Below the pieces are notes generated by a model, which was not told where the DNA came from, searched no databases, and worked only from the letters and a program-made list of their open reading frames with translations. A stretch of 64,000 bases of DNA, from positions 5,275,363 to 5,339,362 of the forward strand of contig NZ_CP051185.1 in the NCBI RefSeq assembly GCF_012516315.1, written 5' to 3'. The position numbers and the translations under genes are program-made. Each line of letters opens with the position of its first letter. Within the stretch, counting starts at the first letter, position 1. Shown one piece after another: positions 9,506-20,184 of this stretch. This DNA comes from Limnospira fusiformis SAG 85.79. Lineage in GTDB: Bacteria; Cyanobacteriota; Cyanobacteriia; Cyanobacteriales; Microcoleaceae.

Positions 9506-12127
9506 CTAGGTGTTATATTCGCTATGTATGGGGATCTGAATACAGAACTCCGAACCCACACCTGGTTCTGATGTGCAGTTTAACTTCCCTTTGTGCAAAT
9601 CGACGACAATTTGATAGCTAACGGATAGACCCAACCCAGTCCCCTGACCCACAGGCTTAGTGGTAAAGAATGGGTCAAAAATGCGCGATCGCAACTCTTC
9701 AGGTATACCCACTCCATTATCAGCAATGCGAATAAATGCCAGGTTATTTTTAGTTAAACCAGTAGTAATTGTCAGTGTAGGTTCCTTAGCAGATTGCTGA
9801 CATTCGGAGCTTTTTAGGGCATCAATAGCATTATTAAAGATATGCAAAAACACCTGATTTATCTGGCCAGCATAGCATTCAACTTTAGGCAAATCACCGT
9901 AATTTTTAATCACCACAATTTCCCGCTCTCCAGGTAAGGGTCGGAGGCGACTTGTCAAGACCATCAAAGTGCTATCAATCCCCTGATGAAGGTCTATTTC
10001 CTTAATTGCCGACTCATTCAATCGGGAAAAACTTTGCAGGGAGTTAACAATTTCCTGAATCCTTTTAGCACCATTCTGAATGGAATTAATCAACTGAGGA
10101 ATATCAGTAATTAAAAAATTGAGATCAATCTCTTCGATTAATTCTGTAATTGCCAATGGTGGTTCTGTATAATATTGTCGATAGGATTCAATTAGCAACA
10201 GTAAATCCTGGGTATATTCTTCCAGGTGAGGCACATTACCAACAATAAATCCCACGGGATTATTAATTTCATGAGCCACCCCGGCCACCATTTGTCCCAA
10301 GCCAGACATTTTCTCGCTCTGAATTAGTTGGGTTTGGGTGCGTTTGAGTTTAGTTAAGGCTTTTTCTAGTTTCTCGGTCTGTTGTTGGAGGTGAATTTCC
10401 GCCCGTTTCCGCTCAGTAATATCCATAATCGTCCCAAACAGGCTGACAATTTGGTTATCGTGATTCAAAATGGCTTTAAACTTAATATGAACATAGCTAA
10501 CTGAGTTTTCATCCTTGATAATTCTGGCTTCTGCCTGACAAGTAGTTCCATTATTGCGAGTTTCTGCTAGGGCTTTCTCAACCAATGGTCTATCTTCGGG
10601 GTGATAGCATTGCAGACATTGCTCTACGGAAGGTATACCCAAGGTCTGGTCTAAGCCCAAAATCCTAAATACCTCATCAGACCAAGTAAGTTCCCCAGTA
10701 TCGATATCCAATTCCCAATTACCAATATGGGCTAATTCCTGGGCTTCCTGAAGATCGGAGGTGATTTCCCGCAGGCTGGCTTCGGCTTTTTTCCGGGATG
10801 TAATATCATTTAAAGATGCTACAGCACCCAAAACATTACCCCGACCATCTTTGATAGCACTAGCACGCAGTAACACCTGAAAGACACGGTTATTTTTAGC
10901 GCGGTGTTCGACTTCACCCACCCAGTTTTTGCCTTGGCTAATGACCGCAAAAATTTGTCGGGGAATTTGCGGGTCAGTATAAGCGCCAGATATCCCCCCA
11001 AATACTTGGTTAAATTCTTCTGGGGTTTCACACCCAAACATCTCAGAAAAGGCGGGATTTTGATAAAAGTGATTCCACTGTGCATCAGCCATAGCGATCG
11101 CATCACTAGAGCTTTCCACAGCCTGTTTATAAAGCATTAAGGTAGCTTCAGCCTGTTTGCGTTCGGTAACATCACGGCAAATACACACCACCCCAGCGGC
11201 ACTTTTAGTTACAGACATCTCCTGGATGAAGAAACTACCATCTTGGCGACGACTACGGAGTTCTCCTTGCCATTCATTTTCAGCAGCAAAGACGGGAGAG
11301 ACTTCTCGCCGGATATATTCTATCTCATCCCCATCATATAATTCCTGCCAAGTTTTGCCTAAAATCTCTTCAGCTTGGCTGTAGCCGAACATTTCTAAAT
11401 AAGCACGGTTAACATAGGTAAATACTCCCTCGGAATTTTGTAAGGCGATACCGTCGGTGCTGGCTTCAATGGCGGCGAGTCGCTGTTTGAGTAGTTCCTC
11501 TTGTTGTAGGCGATCGCTAATATCATCTAATATTCCCAACACTCCAACTATATTTCCCTGGTGATTATCAAGGGGAATTTTGGTAGTTTCGACCAGAATT
11601 TCTTTTCCTTGGACTAGGTGGCGGGTTCCTCTGACTTTGATTTGAGGCGATTTTGAGGATATAACTTGGCGATCGAATTCCTGATACAATTTAGCCTCTT
11701 GAGGAGTCCAAGGTAAATCATCATCAGTTTTACCCACAATTTCTCTGGGGTCTTGTAATCCGACTTTCTCCGCAAATTGACGGTTACATCCCAAGTAAAC
11801 AGAGTTACAGTCTTTCCAAAAAACGGCTTGAGGAACATAATCAATTACCATCTGTAACAGGTGGTCACAATTTATGGAATTGGAGTGATTGGCAATCACA
11901 TTAATTTTCTGCTGCTGTAATTTTTGCCTCAGACTGTGATTTTCCTGTTGCAGTTGGACTACATGACGACGTAATTCGGCAAGTTCCCCTTGCAGATGGT
12001 TGGTCGGTTCCACTTCTGAATAATCACAATCACAAGAATTATTGGATAAGCTATCGTTAACGGTCAAGTATACACCATTACTGGACCAATTTTCATTGTC
12101 GGACATTTGATTTTCCCTTGATGTCAT
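9506..12127 (-). CDS. Multi-PAS sensor histidine kinase
   Basis: This is an 873-residue soluble kinase with no membrane segment. A short coiled coil (about 50-75) is followed by four PAS domains, roughly at 85-205, 215-330, 335-450 and 460-575. A second coiled coil leads into the HisKA region, where GVAHEINNP holds the phospho-accepting His619. The ATPase domain has the N-box FNNAIDAL, the G1 box [19 protein letters not shown] and GTGLGLS. The HEINNP type of H-box is common in cyanobacterial PAS kinases. The ligands of the PAS domains cannot be read from sequence. No full response regulator is adjacent; the nearest is the degenerate receiver at 8653-9060. A start eight codons later (MSDNEN) is also possible. 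Confidence 0.9.
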   Translation of the reverse strand: MTSRENQMSDNENWSSNGVYLTVNDSLSNNSCDCDYSEVEPTNHLQGELAELRRHVVQLQQENHSLRQKLQQQKINVIANHSNSINCDHLLQMVIDYVPQAVFWKDCNSVYLGCNRQFAEKVGLQDPREIVGKTDDDLPWTPQEAKLYQEFDRQVISSKSPQIKVRGTRHLVQGKEILVETTKIPLDNHQGNIVGVLGILDDISDRLQQEELLKQRLAAIEASTDGIALQNSEGVFTYVNRAYLEMFGYSQAEEILGKTWQELYDGDEIEYIRREVSPVFAAENEWQGELRSRRQDGSFFIQEMSVTKSAAGVVCICRDVTERKQAEATLMLYKQAVESSSDAIAMADAQWNHFYQNPAFSEMFGCETPEEFNQVFGGISGAYTDPQIPRQIFAVISQGKNWVGEVEHRAKNNRVFQVLLRASAIKDGRGNVLGAVASLNDITSRKKAEASLREITSDLQEAQELAHIGNWELDIDTGELTWSDEVFRILGLDQTLGIPSVEQCLQCYHPEDRPLVEKALAETRNNGTTCQAEARIIKDENSVSYVHIKFKAILNHDNQIVSLFGTIMDITERKRAEIHLQQQTEKLEKALTKLKRTQTQLIQSEKMSGLGQMVAGVAHEINNPVGFIVGNVPHLEEYTQDLLLLIESYRQYYTEPPLAITELIEEIDLNFLITDIPQLINSIQNGAKRIQEIVNSLQSFSRLNESAIKEIDLHQGIDSTLMVLTSRLRPLPGEREIVVIKNYGDLPKVECYAGQINQVFLHIFNNAIDALKSSECQQSAKEPTLTITTGLTKNNLAFIRIADNGVGIPEELRSRIFDPFFTTKPVGQGTGLGLSVSYQIVVDLHKGKLNCTSEPGVGSEFCIQIPIHSEYNT

Positions 12128-12358
12128 CGGCGACTTAAATTTGCAACCACTTTCTCTAGCATCTGGTCTTGAGGAAATTATAGCTTGAGTCCTGAAAAAA
12201 TACAGTTTTTCTGAGATAAAACCAAAATATTTTTTTTGCCAAGTATCCCCTGGTGGGGCATCCCCAAATTAATGCCGAGATATACCCGCTAGTTTTAACC
12301 AAAACATCATCTTAATCGGACAACATTTAACTTTTATCTACCCTAGGAGGTAGGTAAT

Positions 12359-13048
12359 TTAACAATTGCTTCTAGCTTTCGGGAGTAGCAAAATGGGTAA
12401 GCTAGGGTGGCGTGGGGTTTGCACCCGGGCGGTCCGTAATGCTTCTGCTATCCATGTATTGCAATGTCTGAGGAGGGAATAAACACCTTGGGCTTCATAA
12501 AAACTGTCTCTGATACCATAACCATAGCCGATTCTGATGGGATTTCCGGCGGAGTCAAGTTTAAAGGAATTTTGCAGAAAATCGACCAATTTTAAGTAAT
12601 TATCCTCACTGATATTAAGGGGTTGTAAATCTTGTGCTACTGGGAGGGTCTGATATACTTGAACTCGCAAAACTGATGGAGTAGGTATAAATAATGCTTT
12701 CAGGGCGGTTGTTAATTGTAAATCCGCGAAGGTCGGAGATTCTAGGTAAACTTGGCGATCGCCCCAACCCATGGCTAGATATCGATAATTGCCAGAGGTT
12801 TGTCTCCCAACTTCTGATAAGTCGATAAACTGATGCCAGTCAAATACGGAGGTTTCCACTGGCACCAAGATATCTGTATGTAATATATTTCCGGTTATAT
12901 AAATGGTTATATCACAACTTTTTTGCGAGGGTAAAATCCAGAAATAAGGCAAAAATAATGGCATGATTAAACATATCAAAAATGCCAGGATGGTGATAAT
13001 TTTATATTTAGCTTTTGCGGGGAATTTTAGCTTAGATATAATCTTCAC
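12359..13048 (-). CDS. DUF2459/TIGR02117-like membrane-anchored protein
   Basis: This 229-residue protein has one N-terminal membrane segment (about residues 15-36). The following domain carries ILHTDILVPV, YLAMGWGDRQVYLESPT and HCNTWIAEAL. These resemble the DUF2459 (TIGR02117) family, which has HTDI and GWGDR motifs and has been noted near urease genes. Conserved His, Asp and Cys hint at an enzyme, but no activity is established to my knowledge. No urease genes are visible here. Confidence 0.65.
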   Translation of the reverse strand: MKIISKLKFPAKAKYKIITILAFLICLIMPLFLPYFWILPSQKSCDITIYITGNILHTDILVPVETSVFDWHQFIDLSEVGRQTSGNYRYLAMGWGDRQVYLESPTFADLQLTTALKALFIPTPSVLRVQVYQTLPVAQDLQPLNISEDNYLKLVDFLQNSFKLDSAGNPIRIGYGYGIRDSFYEAQGVYSLLRHCNTWIAEALRTARVQTPRHPSLPILLLPKARSNC

Positions 13049-13161
13049 TGTGAAGGGGTTGATTGAGGGGCAAGGTGATTAAGGATGGAGGGGCGCGAAA
13101 AAGGGGTGCGAGTAAATCACACCCCATAATTGTACTGTCCTAAACTGGAATTGAGGTCAAG

Positions 13162-13530
13162 TTATTTGACAGCAACCACTTCTGATTCGGTGGGCTGTTC
13201 GGCTTCGATCGCAGTATTTTCGGTAATGATGTCATCATTAAGATCCAGGGAACCGCCAGGGGCTTCTGGGTGTTGGGTAGAAATAGCCATCCGGCGATAG
13301 GCATAAGCCCCACCAGCGGCAGCCAACCCAGCGACACCAGCAATGGCTGCGATCGCTTTATAGTCGGATTTAAAAAGGCTCATATTATGCCAGAAAGAGG
13401 TCAACTTAGTAGTTGCAGCCCCTTCATTAGCTTGACCTTTGCTGCTGAACACACAAGCGGTAGTCGCAGTAGCAGTCAAGGAAATGGTGGCGATCGCCAT
13501 AGCAGATGCTAATACAGAAAGTCGCTTCAT
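13162..13530 (-). CDS. Small hypothetical membrane protein
   Basis: This 122-residue protein has an Ala/Thr-rich hydrophobic N-terminus (residues 4-26) that could be a signal sequence ending near Cys26. A second hydrophobic segment, AIAAIAGVAGLAAAGGAYAY, lies at about 59-78. The tail is acidic and Glu-rich. I recognise no family. The segment order suggests an inner-membrane protein with a charged tail, or an exported protein anchored at its middle. It lies upstream of DUF2459 on the same strand with a 113-bp gap. Confidence 0.55.
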   Translation of the reverse strand: MKRLSVLASAMAIATISLTATATTACVFSSKGQANEGAATTKLTSFWHNMSLFKSDYKAIAAIAGVAGLAAAGGAYAYRRMAISTQHPEAPGGSLDLNDDIITENTAIEAEQPTESEVVAVK

Positions 13531-13622
13531 GTTGAATCAGTATGATAATAGTGGTCTACAAAACATTAGATAGATATGTTAGCAGCTAATTTTGATTTTG
13601 GGTGGTATCAAATTTGGCAAAA

Positions 13623-14763
13623 TCAGAAAAAATCAGTAATTTTACCTTGTTCCACCATGAGAATTTGGCTTTGTTGCAACCACTGATGGTCAAAAGCGCC
13701 TAAATGGGTAGTAGTAATCAGAGTTTGAAATCGCTCAGAGATGGCTTGTAGAAGCTGATTTTGGCGATGGGGGTCAAGTTCTGCTAGTACATCGTCCAAC
13801 AGAAGTAAAGGGGGTTCACCGATGACGGACTCAATGAGTTGCAATTCCGCCAACTTGAGGGCTAAAACCAAAGTCCGCTGCTGACCGGATGATCCATATT
13901 GGCGGGCGGGAGTTTGGTTAATGGTAAAAATGACATCATCACGGTGTGGACCCACTAGAGTCAACCCTTGAGAACGTTCGGCGATCGCTCTGGTGCTAAT
14001 TTTGGTCAAAAATGCCTGTTGTACCTGTTCAGGAGGCCACCGAGACCACCTCTGTTGTTGTTTAGAAGGGGGTTCAATGTTAGGCTGATAGGTGATATTC
14101 AGGGTTTCCCTACTGCCACTAATACTTTGATGCCACATCCGCGCTAAAGGTTCGAGCCTTTCAATAACGCGATCAGCGGCGACGGAGTACCCGCGCCCCA
14201 GCCACTGCCAATTGAGCATCCCAAACGGCTAATTCTTCCGGGGTAGTTCCTGCCATGGGTCCCCGTTTTAACAAAGCATTACGTTGTCGCAACACCCGGT
14301 TATATTGATCTAACATATAGGCATAAACTGGTTCTAGTTGAATCAGAAGCCGATCAAGCCAGTGGCGGCGTTCAGCGGGACTACCGCGCACAAGATCCAA
14401 ATCCAGACTAGAAAACTGGACAACATTAAGGATACTGAGAAAATCAAGATGACGTTTGACCGATTGACCATTGATGGCAACTGTTCGGCGACCTTGACTC
14501 CTCAAAGTCAAAGCCAGGTCAAGTGTACCACTATCACGCTCAAGGGTAGCAGTAATTTGGGCGATCGCATGATTGTCCAAAACCAGATCGCGATCGCGGT
14601 TAACCCGATGACTTTTGAGGGTAGACAGCAATTCGACGGCTTCGAGTAGATTGGATTTGCCTTGAGCGTTGTTGCCCACTAAAATAGTTTTGGGAGCATC
14701 AAACGCCACGTCTTGAGCTTCGTAGTTGCGAAACTGTCGGAGATGTAGCGTTTTCAGATACAT
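13623..14763 (-). pseudogene. recF: recF, split by a one-base insertion
   Basis: RecF is an SMC-like ATPase that helps load RecA at gaps through RecOR. The N-terminal frame (14763 to 14173, 196 residues) has MYLKTLHLRQFRNY and the Walker A GNNAQGKSN. The C-terminal frame (to 13623) has the signature SGQQRTLVLALKLAE and the Walker B LLLLDDVLAELD. The frames cross near 14175. Removing the A at 14175 joins ...GARVLRRR to DRVIERLEPLA and gives a protein of about 378 residues, the normal RecF length. It also recreates a perfect GCGATCGC at that spot. This is either a real inactivating insertion or an assembly error. Confidence 0.88.
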
Positions 14764-14879
14764 AGAGTCAGGAGAAAAAAAGATCCGGTCTTAATTGTCT
14801 CATCTAACCAGATAAATTCTTTCTGCTGCCACATCAGGGACGATCTTCACTATGTTATCTTAACTAAACTTGAGCAAAC

Positions 14880-16502
14880 GTGCCATATCTAATCTATAAC
14901 CCCGATACATCGAGTCCGGTCACTTATGAGTTAATGCGCGGTGTCAATACCATCGGGCGTAGCCGGGATAATACTATCTGTATTACAGATATGAGTCTGT
15001 CCCGACAACACGCCGTGATTGAGGTTCAGGACAACCGGGTAACTGTGAGCGATCGCAACAGCAGTAATCATGTGTTTGTCAATGAAGCCATGATCCAAAA
15101 TTGTCAACTCAAAGATGGAGATGTACTCCGCTTAGGGAGGGTGGTGTTAAAATTTGTCGCCTCCGGTGTCACCTCCTCCCAAAAGTCTCCCCGTATTGAG
15201 CGATCGCCCACGGCTGTAGTTACCCAGTTTTCTCCCCGTTCAGATATGATTGGGATGCAGGATTTATTGGAACCCGAAGAACGAGATCGTCACTCAGTTC
15301 TTAATCTGCGGTCATCCGATACCCATTTACGAGCCGTAGATAAACTCAAAATATTATTAGATGTTAGCCAACAATTATCATCTCCAGAATCCACGAATAA
15401 ACTACTTGATAAAATCCTAGATTTACTGTTTAAAATTATGGGGGTTGACCGCGCGGCAATTTTATTAGTAAATAACAAAACTAAAGCAATCGAAGAAAAA
15501 GCAGTTCGTTATCGTTCTCAAGTGTTAGAGGATGAATATTTTTATAGTAAAAGTATTACTAATACAGTCCTAGAAACTGGGAACGCCATCTTAACTTCAG
15601 ATGCCCATGTAGACGAGCGTTTTCAGGATTGCGAGTCAATTATTTACCAGGGTATTCATGCTTCCGTGTGCGTTCCTCTCAAACCCAGAGACAAAGTAAT
15701 TGGGGTTTTATATGTAGATAATCTATCGATGTCTGATGTTTATTCTAATGAAGATGTGGAGTTTTTAAGCACTTTAGCCAATCAAGCGGCTATTGCGATC
15801 GACAACGCCGAACTGCGCAAAAAAATGCAGGAAGAAGCGGTAATGCGTAACAAACTAGAGCAATTTTTTGCTCCGGCGGTGAGTCGCAAACTACGGGAAG
15901 AAGGCAAACTAGAAATTATCGAAGCTGAAGTTACCGCCTTATTTTCTGATATTACTCGCTTTACGCAAATGTCTTCTCGCCTGGAACCCCGCCAAGTAAT
16001 ATCTATGTTGAATGAATACTTTAAAGTCATGGTAGAGGATATTGTTTTCCCCTATCAAGGAACCTTAGAAAAATATATCGGTGATGCTTTAGTAGCCGTT
16101 TGGGGCGCTCCCTACGCCCGCAAAGATGATGTGGAAAGAGCAGTTAAAGCAGCCATTGATATGCAATGGGCTGTCCGCCGCATGAACGATCGCTGGACTA
16201 AGGATTATGCGGAACCTTTGCAAATTCACATAGGCTTAAATACCGGACTCGTAGCGGCCGGAAATATAGGTTCTGAGCGATTAATTCAATACGCCCATAT
16301 TGGTGATACTATGAACGTTGCCAGCCGCATTTGTAGTGCCGCCCAAGCCGGAGAAATTATGATTTCGGCAAGTACATTTAAGCAACTGGGCGACCATAGT
16401 TTCCCCCTGGAAAAAATGCCCCATATTCGAGTGAAAGGTAAGGATCAAGCCCTCCAGCTTTACCGTCTTCATTGGGAAGAAGTTCATACCATTTCCCTAT
16501 AA
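14880..16502 (+). CDS. FHA-GAF-class III adenylate/guanylate cyclase
   Basis: This is a 540-residue soluble cyclase. An FHA phosphothreonine-binding domain (about 1-95) has IGRSRDNTI and SLSRQHAVIE. A GAF domain (about 145-300) has ASVCVPLKPRDKVIGVLYVDN. The C-terminal cyclase homology domain (about 345-520) has metal ligands Asp357 (FSDITRF) and Asp402 (YIGDALVAVWG), and base-selecting Lys398. The second base-selecting position, Asp in animal adenylyl cyclases and Thr in cyanobacterial CyaB1 as I recall, appears to be Ala472 (YAHIGDTMN). cAMP is the likely product. The start is GTG, because an in-frame TGA sits three codons upstream. Confidence 0.9.
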   Translation: MPYLIYNPDTSSPVTYELMRGVNTIGRSRDNTICITDMSLSRQHAVIEVQDNRVTVSDRNSSNHVFVNEAMIQNCQLKDGDVLRLGRVVLKFVASGVTSSQKSPRIERSPTAVVTQFSPRSDMIGMQDLLEPEERDRHSVLNLRSSDTHLRAVDKLKILLDVSQQLSSPESTNKLLDKILDLLFKIMGVDRAAILLVNNKTKAIEEKAVRYRSQVLEDEYFYSKSITNTVLETGNAILTSDAHVDERFQDCESIIYQGIHASVCVPLKPRDKVIGVLYVDNLSMSDVYSNEDVEFLSTLANQAAIAIDNAELRKKMQEEAVMRNKLEQFFAPAVSRKLREEGKLEIIEAEVTALFSDITRFTQMSSRLEPRQVISMLNEYFKVMVEDIVFPYQGTLEKYIGDALVAVWGAPYARKDDVERAVKAAIDMQWAVRRMNDRWTKDYAEPLQIHIGLNTGLVAAGNIGSERLIQYAHIGDTMNVASRICSAAQAGEIMISASTFKQLGDHSFPLEKMPHIRVKGKDQALQLYRLHWEEVHTISL

Positions 16503-16570
16503 TCTGGCGACTATTACCCGTTGATATGACCGGGGACGAACTCACAAAGCGCCTATATCCCCCCTATTAG

Positions 16571-18998
16571 GGCGATCGCTTTCAGTGGGCTGGTGGGAAT
16601 CGTGGGTTAGGGCGATCGCTTTCAGTGGGCTGGTGGGAATCGTGGGTTAGGGCGGGTGCAGCTAGTTGGCTGGTTTCTCCCGTGGCTGCTCTAGCACCCG
16701 CCCCTACTGGCGGTGGGAATCGTGGGTTAGGGCGATCGCTTTCAGTGGGCTGGTTTCTCCCGTGGCTGCTCTAGCACCCGCCCCTACTGGCCGTGGGAAT
16801 CGTGGGTTAGGGCGGGTGCAGCTAGTTGGCTGGTTTCTCCCGTGGCTGCTCTAGCACCCGCCCCTACTGGCCGTGGGAATCGTGGGTTAGGGCGATCGCT
16901 TTCAGTGGGCTGGTTTCTCCCGTGGCTGCTCTAGCACCCGCCCCTACTGGCCGTGGGAATCGTGGGTTAGGGCGGGTGCAGCTAGTTGGCTGGTTTCTCC
17001 CGTGGCTGCTCTAGCACCCGCCCCTACTGGCCGTGGGAATCGTGGGTTAGGGCGGGTGCAGCTAGTGGGCTGGTTTCTCCCGTGGCTGCTCTAGCACCCG
17101 CCCCTACTGGCGGTGGGAATCGTGGGTTAGGGCGATCGCTTTCAGTGGGCTGGTTTCTCCCGTGGCTGCTCTAGCACCCGCCCCTACTGGCCGTGGGAAT
17201 CGTGGGTTAGGGCGGGTGCAGCTAGTGGGCTGGTTTCTCCCGTGGCTGCTCTAGCACCCGCCCCTACTGGCGGTGGGAATCGTGGGTTAGGGCGGGTGCA
17301 GCTAGTGGGCTGGTTTCTCCCGTGGCTGCTCTAGCACCCGCCCCTACTGGCCGTGGGAATCGTGGGTTAGGGCGGGTGCAGCTAGTTGGCTGGTTTCTCC
17401 CGTGGCTGCTCTAGCACCCGCCCCTACTGGCGGTGGGAATCGTGGGTTAGGGCGGGTGCAGCTAGTTGGCTGGTTTCTCCCGTGGCTGCTCTAGCACCCG
17501 CCCCTACTGGCGGTGGGAATCGTGGGTTAGGGCGGGTGCAGCTAGTGGGCTGGTTTCTCCCGTGGCTGCTCTAGCACCCGCCCCTACTGGCGGTGGGAAT
17601 CGTGGGTTAGGGCGGGTGCAGCTAGTTGGCTGGTTTCTCCCGTGGCTGCTCTAGCACCCGCCCCTACTGGCCGTGGGAATCGTGGGTTAGGGTTAGGGTT
17701 AGGTTAGGGCGATCGCTTTCAGTGGGCTGGTTTCTCCCGTGGCTGCTCTAGCACCCGCCCCTACTGGCCGTGGGAATCGTGGGTTAGGGCGGGTGCAGCT
17801 AGTTGGCTGGTTTCTCCCGTGGCTGCTCTAGCACCCGCCCCTACTGGCGGTGGGAATCGTGGGTTAGGTTTAGGGTTAGGTTAGGGCGGGTGCAGCTAGT
17901 TGGCTGGTTTCTCCCGTGGCTGCTCTAGCACCCGCCCCTACTGGCCGTGGGAATCGTGGGTTAGGGCGGGTGCAGCTAGTGGGCTGGTTTCTCCCGTGGC
18001 TGCTCTAGCACCCGCCCCTACTGGTCGTGGGAATCGTGGGTTAGGGCGGGTGCAGCTAGTGGGCTGGTTTCTCCCGTGGCTGCTCTAGCACCCGCCCCTA
18101 CTGGCCGTGGGAATCGTGGGTTAGGGCGGGTGCAGCTAGTGGGCTGGTTTCTCCCGTGGCTGCTCTAGCACCCGCCCCTACTGGCGGTGGGAATCGTGGG
18201 TTAGGGCGGGTGCAGCTAGTGGGCTGGTTTCTCCCGTGGCTGCTCTAGCACCCGCCCCTACTGGCGGTGGGAATCGTGGGTTAGGGCGGGTGCAGCTAGT
18301 TGGCTGGTTTCTCCCGTGGCTGCTCTAGCACCCGCCCCTACTGGCGGTGGGAATCGTGGGTTAGGGCGATCGCTTTCAGTGGGCTGGTTTCTCCCGTGGC
18401 TGCTCTAGCACCCGCCCCTACTGGCGGTGGGAATCGTGGGTTAGGGCGGGTGCAGCTAGTTGGCTGGTTTCTCCCGTGGCTGCTCTAGCACCCGCCCCTA
18501 CTGGCGGTGGGAATCGTGGGTTAGGGCGGGTGCAGCTAGTTGGCTGGTTTCTCCCGTGGCTGCTCTAGCACCCGCCCCTACTGGCGGTGGGAATCGTGGG
18601 TTAGGGCGGGTGCAGCTAGTGGGCTGGTTTCTCCCGTGGCTGCTCTAGCACCCGCCCCTACTGGCCGTGGGAATCGTGGGTTAGGGCGGGTGCAGCTAGT
18701 GGGCTGGTTTCTCCCGTGGCTGCTCTAGCACCCGCCCCTACTGGCCGTGGGAATCGTGGGTTAGGGCGATCGCTTTCAGTGGGCTGGTTTCTCCCGTGGC
18801 TGCTCTAGCACCCGCCCCTACTGGCGGTGGGAATCGTGGGTTAGGGCGGGTGCAGCTAGTGGGCTGGTTTCTCCCGTGGCTGCTCTAGCACCCGCCCCTA
18901 CTGGCCGTGGGAATCGTGGGTTAGGGTTAGGGTTAGGTTAGGGCGATCGCTTTCAGTGGGCTGGTTTCTCCCGTGGCTGCTCTAGCACCCGCCCCTAC
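16571..18998. repeat. 2.4-kb tandem array of 80-bp units with two alternative 5' segments
   Basis: Two short 40-bp units (16571, 16611) are followed by 28 full 80-bp units and a final unit cut at about 57 bp. Most units start GGCGGGTGCAGCTAGT. Nine, including the two short ones, start GGCGATCGCTTTCAGT (HIP1) at the same place. All then share GGCTGG, and full-length units continue through TCTCCCGTGGCTGCTCTAGC, ACCCGCCCCTACTGG and GTGGGAATCGTGGGTTA. In the first type GGGCGGGTGC pairs with GCACCCGCCC to form a hairpin. Three 17-bp GGTTAGG-type insertions lie at 17691, 17868 and 18925. The 62-codon ORFs inside are by-products of the 80-bp period and should not be called genes. Confidence 0.97.
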
Positions 18999-19073
18999 AG
19001 AGTCGCGCCTACTCTATATTTGTGTCGCCTTCCCTGGTTAAAATAATTAATCCACTATACTCGGATAATCTTC

Positions 19074-20057
19074 ATGGCACAGACTCTACTTTTTAATGCA
19101 CTGCGTCAAGCCACTGACGAAGAAATGGCTCGCGATCCTGCTGTATTGGTTCTAGGGGAAGATGTAGGTCACTATGGTGGTTCCTACAAAGTGACCAAAG
19201 ACTTGCATAAGAAATATGGGGATCTGCGAGTTCTCGATACCCCCATTGCTGAAAATAGTTTCACAGGGATGGCAGTTGGTGCCGCTATGACCGGACTGCG
19301 ACCCATAATCGAAGGGATGAACATGGGATTCCTGCTGCTGGCTTTCAACCAAATTGCTAATAATGGTGGAATGCTGCGCTACACTTCCGGGGGTAACTTT
19401 AAAATGCCTTTGGTAATTCGTGGACCCGGCGGGGTGGGTCGTCAATTGGGAGCCGAACACTCTCAACGCCTAGAGTCCTATTTCCAAGCGGTTCCGGGTC
19501 TAAAAATTGTCGCCTGTTCTACGCCCTATAATGCTAAGGGTCTACTCAAATCGGCAATTCGGGATGATAACCCGGTTTTGTTCTTTGAGCACGTCCTGCT
19601 GTATAACCTCAAGGAAGATCTACCGGAAGAGGAATATTTGGTTCCTATTGACCAGGCGGAAATTGTGCGATCGGGTAAAGATGTCACGATTCTTACCTAC
19701 TCTCGGATGCGCCATCATGTAATGCAGGCGGTTCCGGCTATGGTGAAACAGGGTTTTGACCCAGAGGTGATTGATTTAATTTCCCTCAAGCCTTTAGACC
19801 TGAATACCATTGGCGAGTCGATTCGGAAAACTCACCGTGTGATTATTGTGGAAGAGTGCATGAAAACCGGGGGAATTGGGGCGGAACTGACGGCCTCGAT
19901 TAATGATAATTTCTTTGATGAACTTGATGCTCCTGTGTTGCGGCTTTCCTCCCAGGATATCCCTACCCCCTATAACGGGATGTTGGAAAGGTTGACGATT
20001 GTACAGCCGGAACAGGTTCTGGAGGCGGTTCAGAAGATGTTATCCCACCAGGTATAG
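19074..20057 (+). CDS. pdhB: Pyruvate dehydrogenase E1 component, beta subunit
   Basis: With PdhA this subunit forms the thiamine-diphosphate E1 enzyme that decarboxylates pyruvate and acetylates lipoyl-E2. The 327-residue protein starts [18 protein letters not shown]. It has [10 protein letters not shown], the conserved Glu in DTPIAENSF, and the C-terminal [11 protein letters not shown]. These match plastid and cyanobacterial PdhB. pdhA is not in the window. Its start is only 75 bp from the end of the repeat array, so array and promoter are close. secD follows after 127 bp. Confidence 0.95.
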   Translation: MAQTLLFNALRQATDEEMARDPAVLVLGEDVGHYGGSYKVTKDLHKKYGDLRVLDTPIAENSFTGMAVGAAMTGLRPIIEGMNMGFLLLAFNQIANNGGMLRYTSGGNFKMPLVIRGPGGVGRQLGAEHSQRLESYFQAVPGLKIVACSTPYNAKGLLKSAIRDDNPVLFFEHVLLYNLKEDLPEEEYLVPIDQAEIVRSGKDVTILTYSRMRHHVMQAVPAMVKQGFDPEVIDLISLKPLDLNTIGESIRKTHRVIIVEECMKTGGIGAELTASINDNFFDELDAPVLRLSSQDIPTPYNGMLERLTIVQPEQVLEAVQKMLSHQV

Positions 20058-20184
20058 CTTAATGGGTTCCGCGTCTGGACTTCTGGGTTGAGTTGGGGTG
20101 AAGTTCCATGGCTTTCCTGGTAGTTCGGCGTGGGATCGGATTTTAATGATAAAATGAGTCGTTATCCCTGATTTTGAATTCAGT

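Noticed and set aside
16666-18728. Nine 62-codon ORFs (MAGFSRGCSSTRPYW...) in the repeat array
   Set aside because: They are products of the 80-bp unit read in three frames over 240 bp. The frame is kept only by chance, and no ribosome site or independent conservation is seen.
16571-18998. CRISPR array
   Set aside because: Units are contiguous 80-bp repeats without unique spacers, and no cas genes are nearby.
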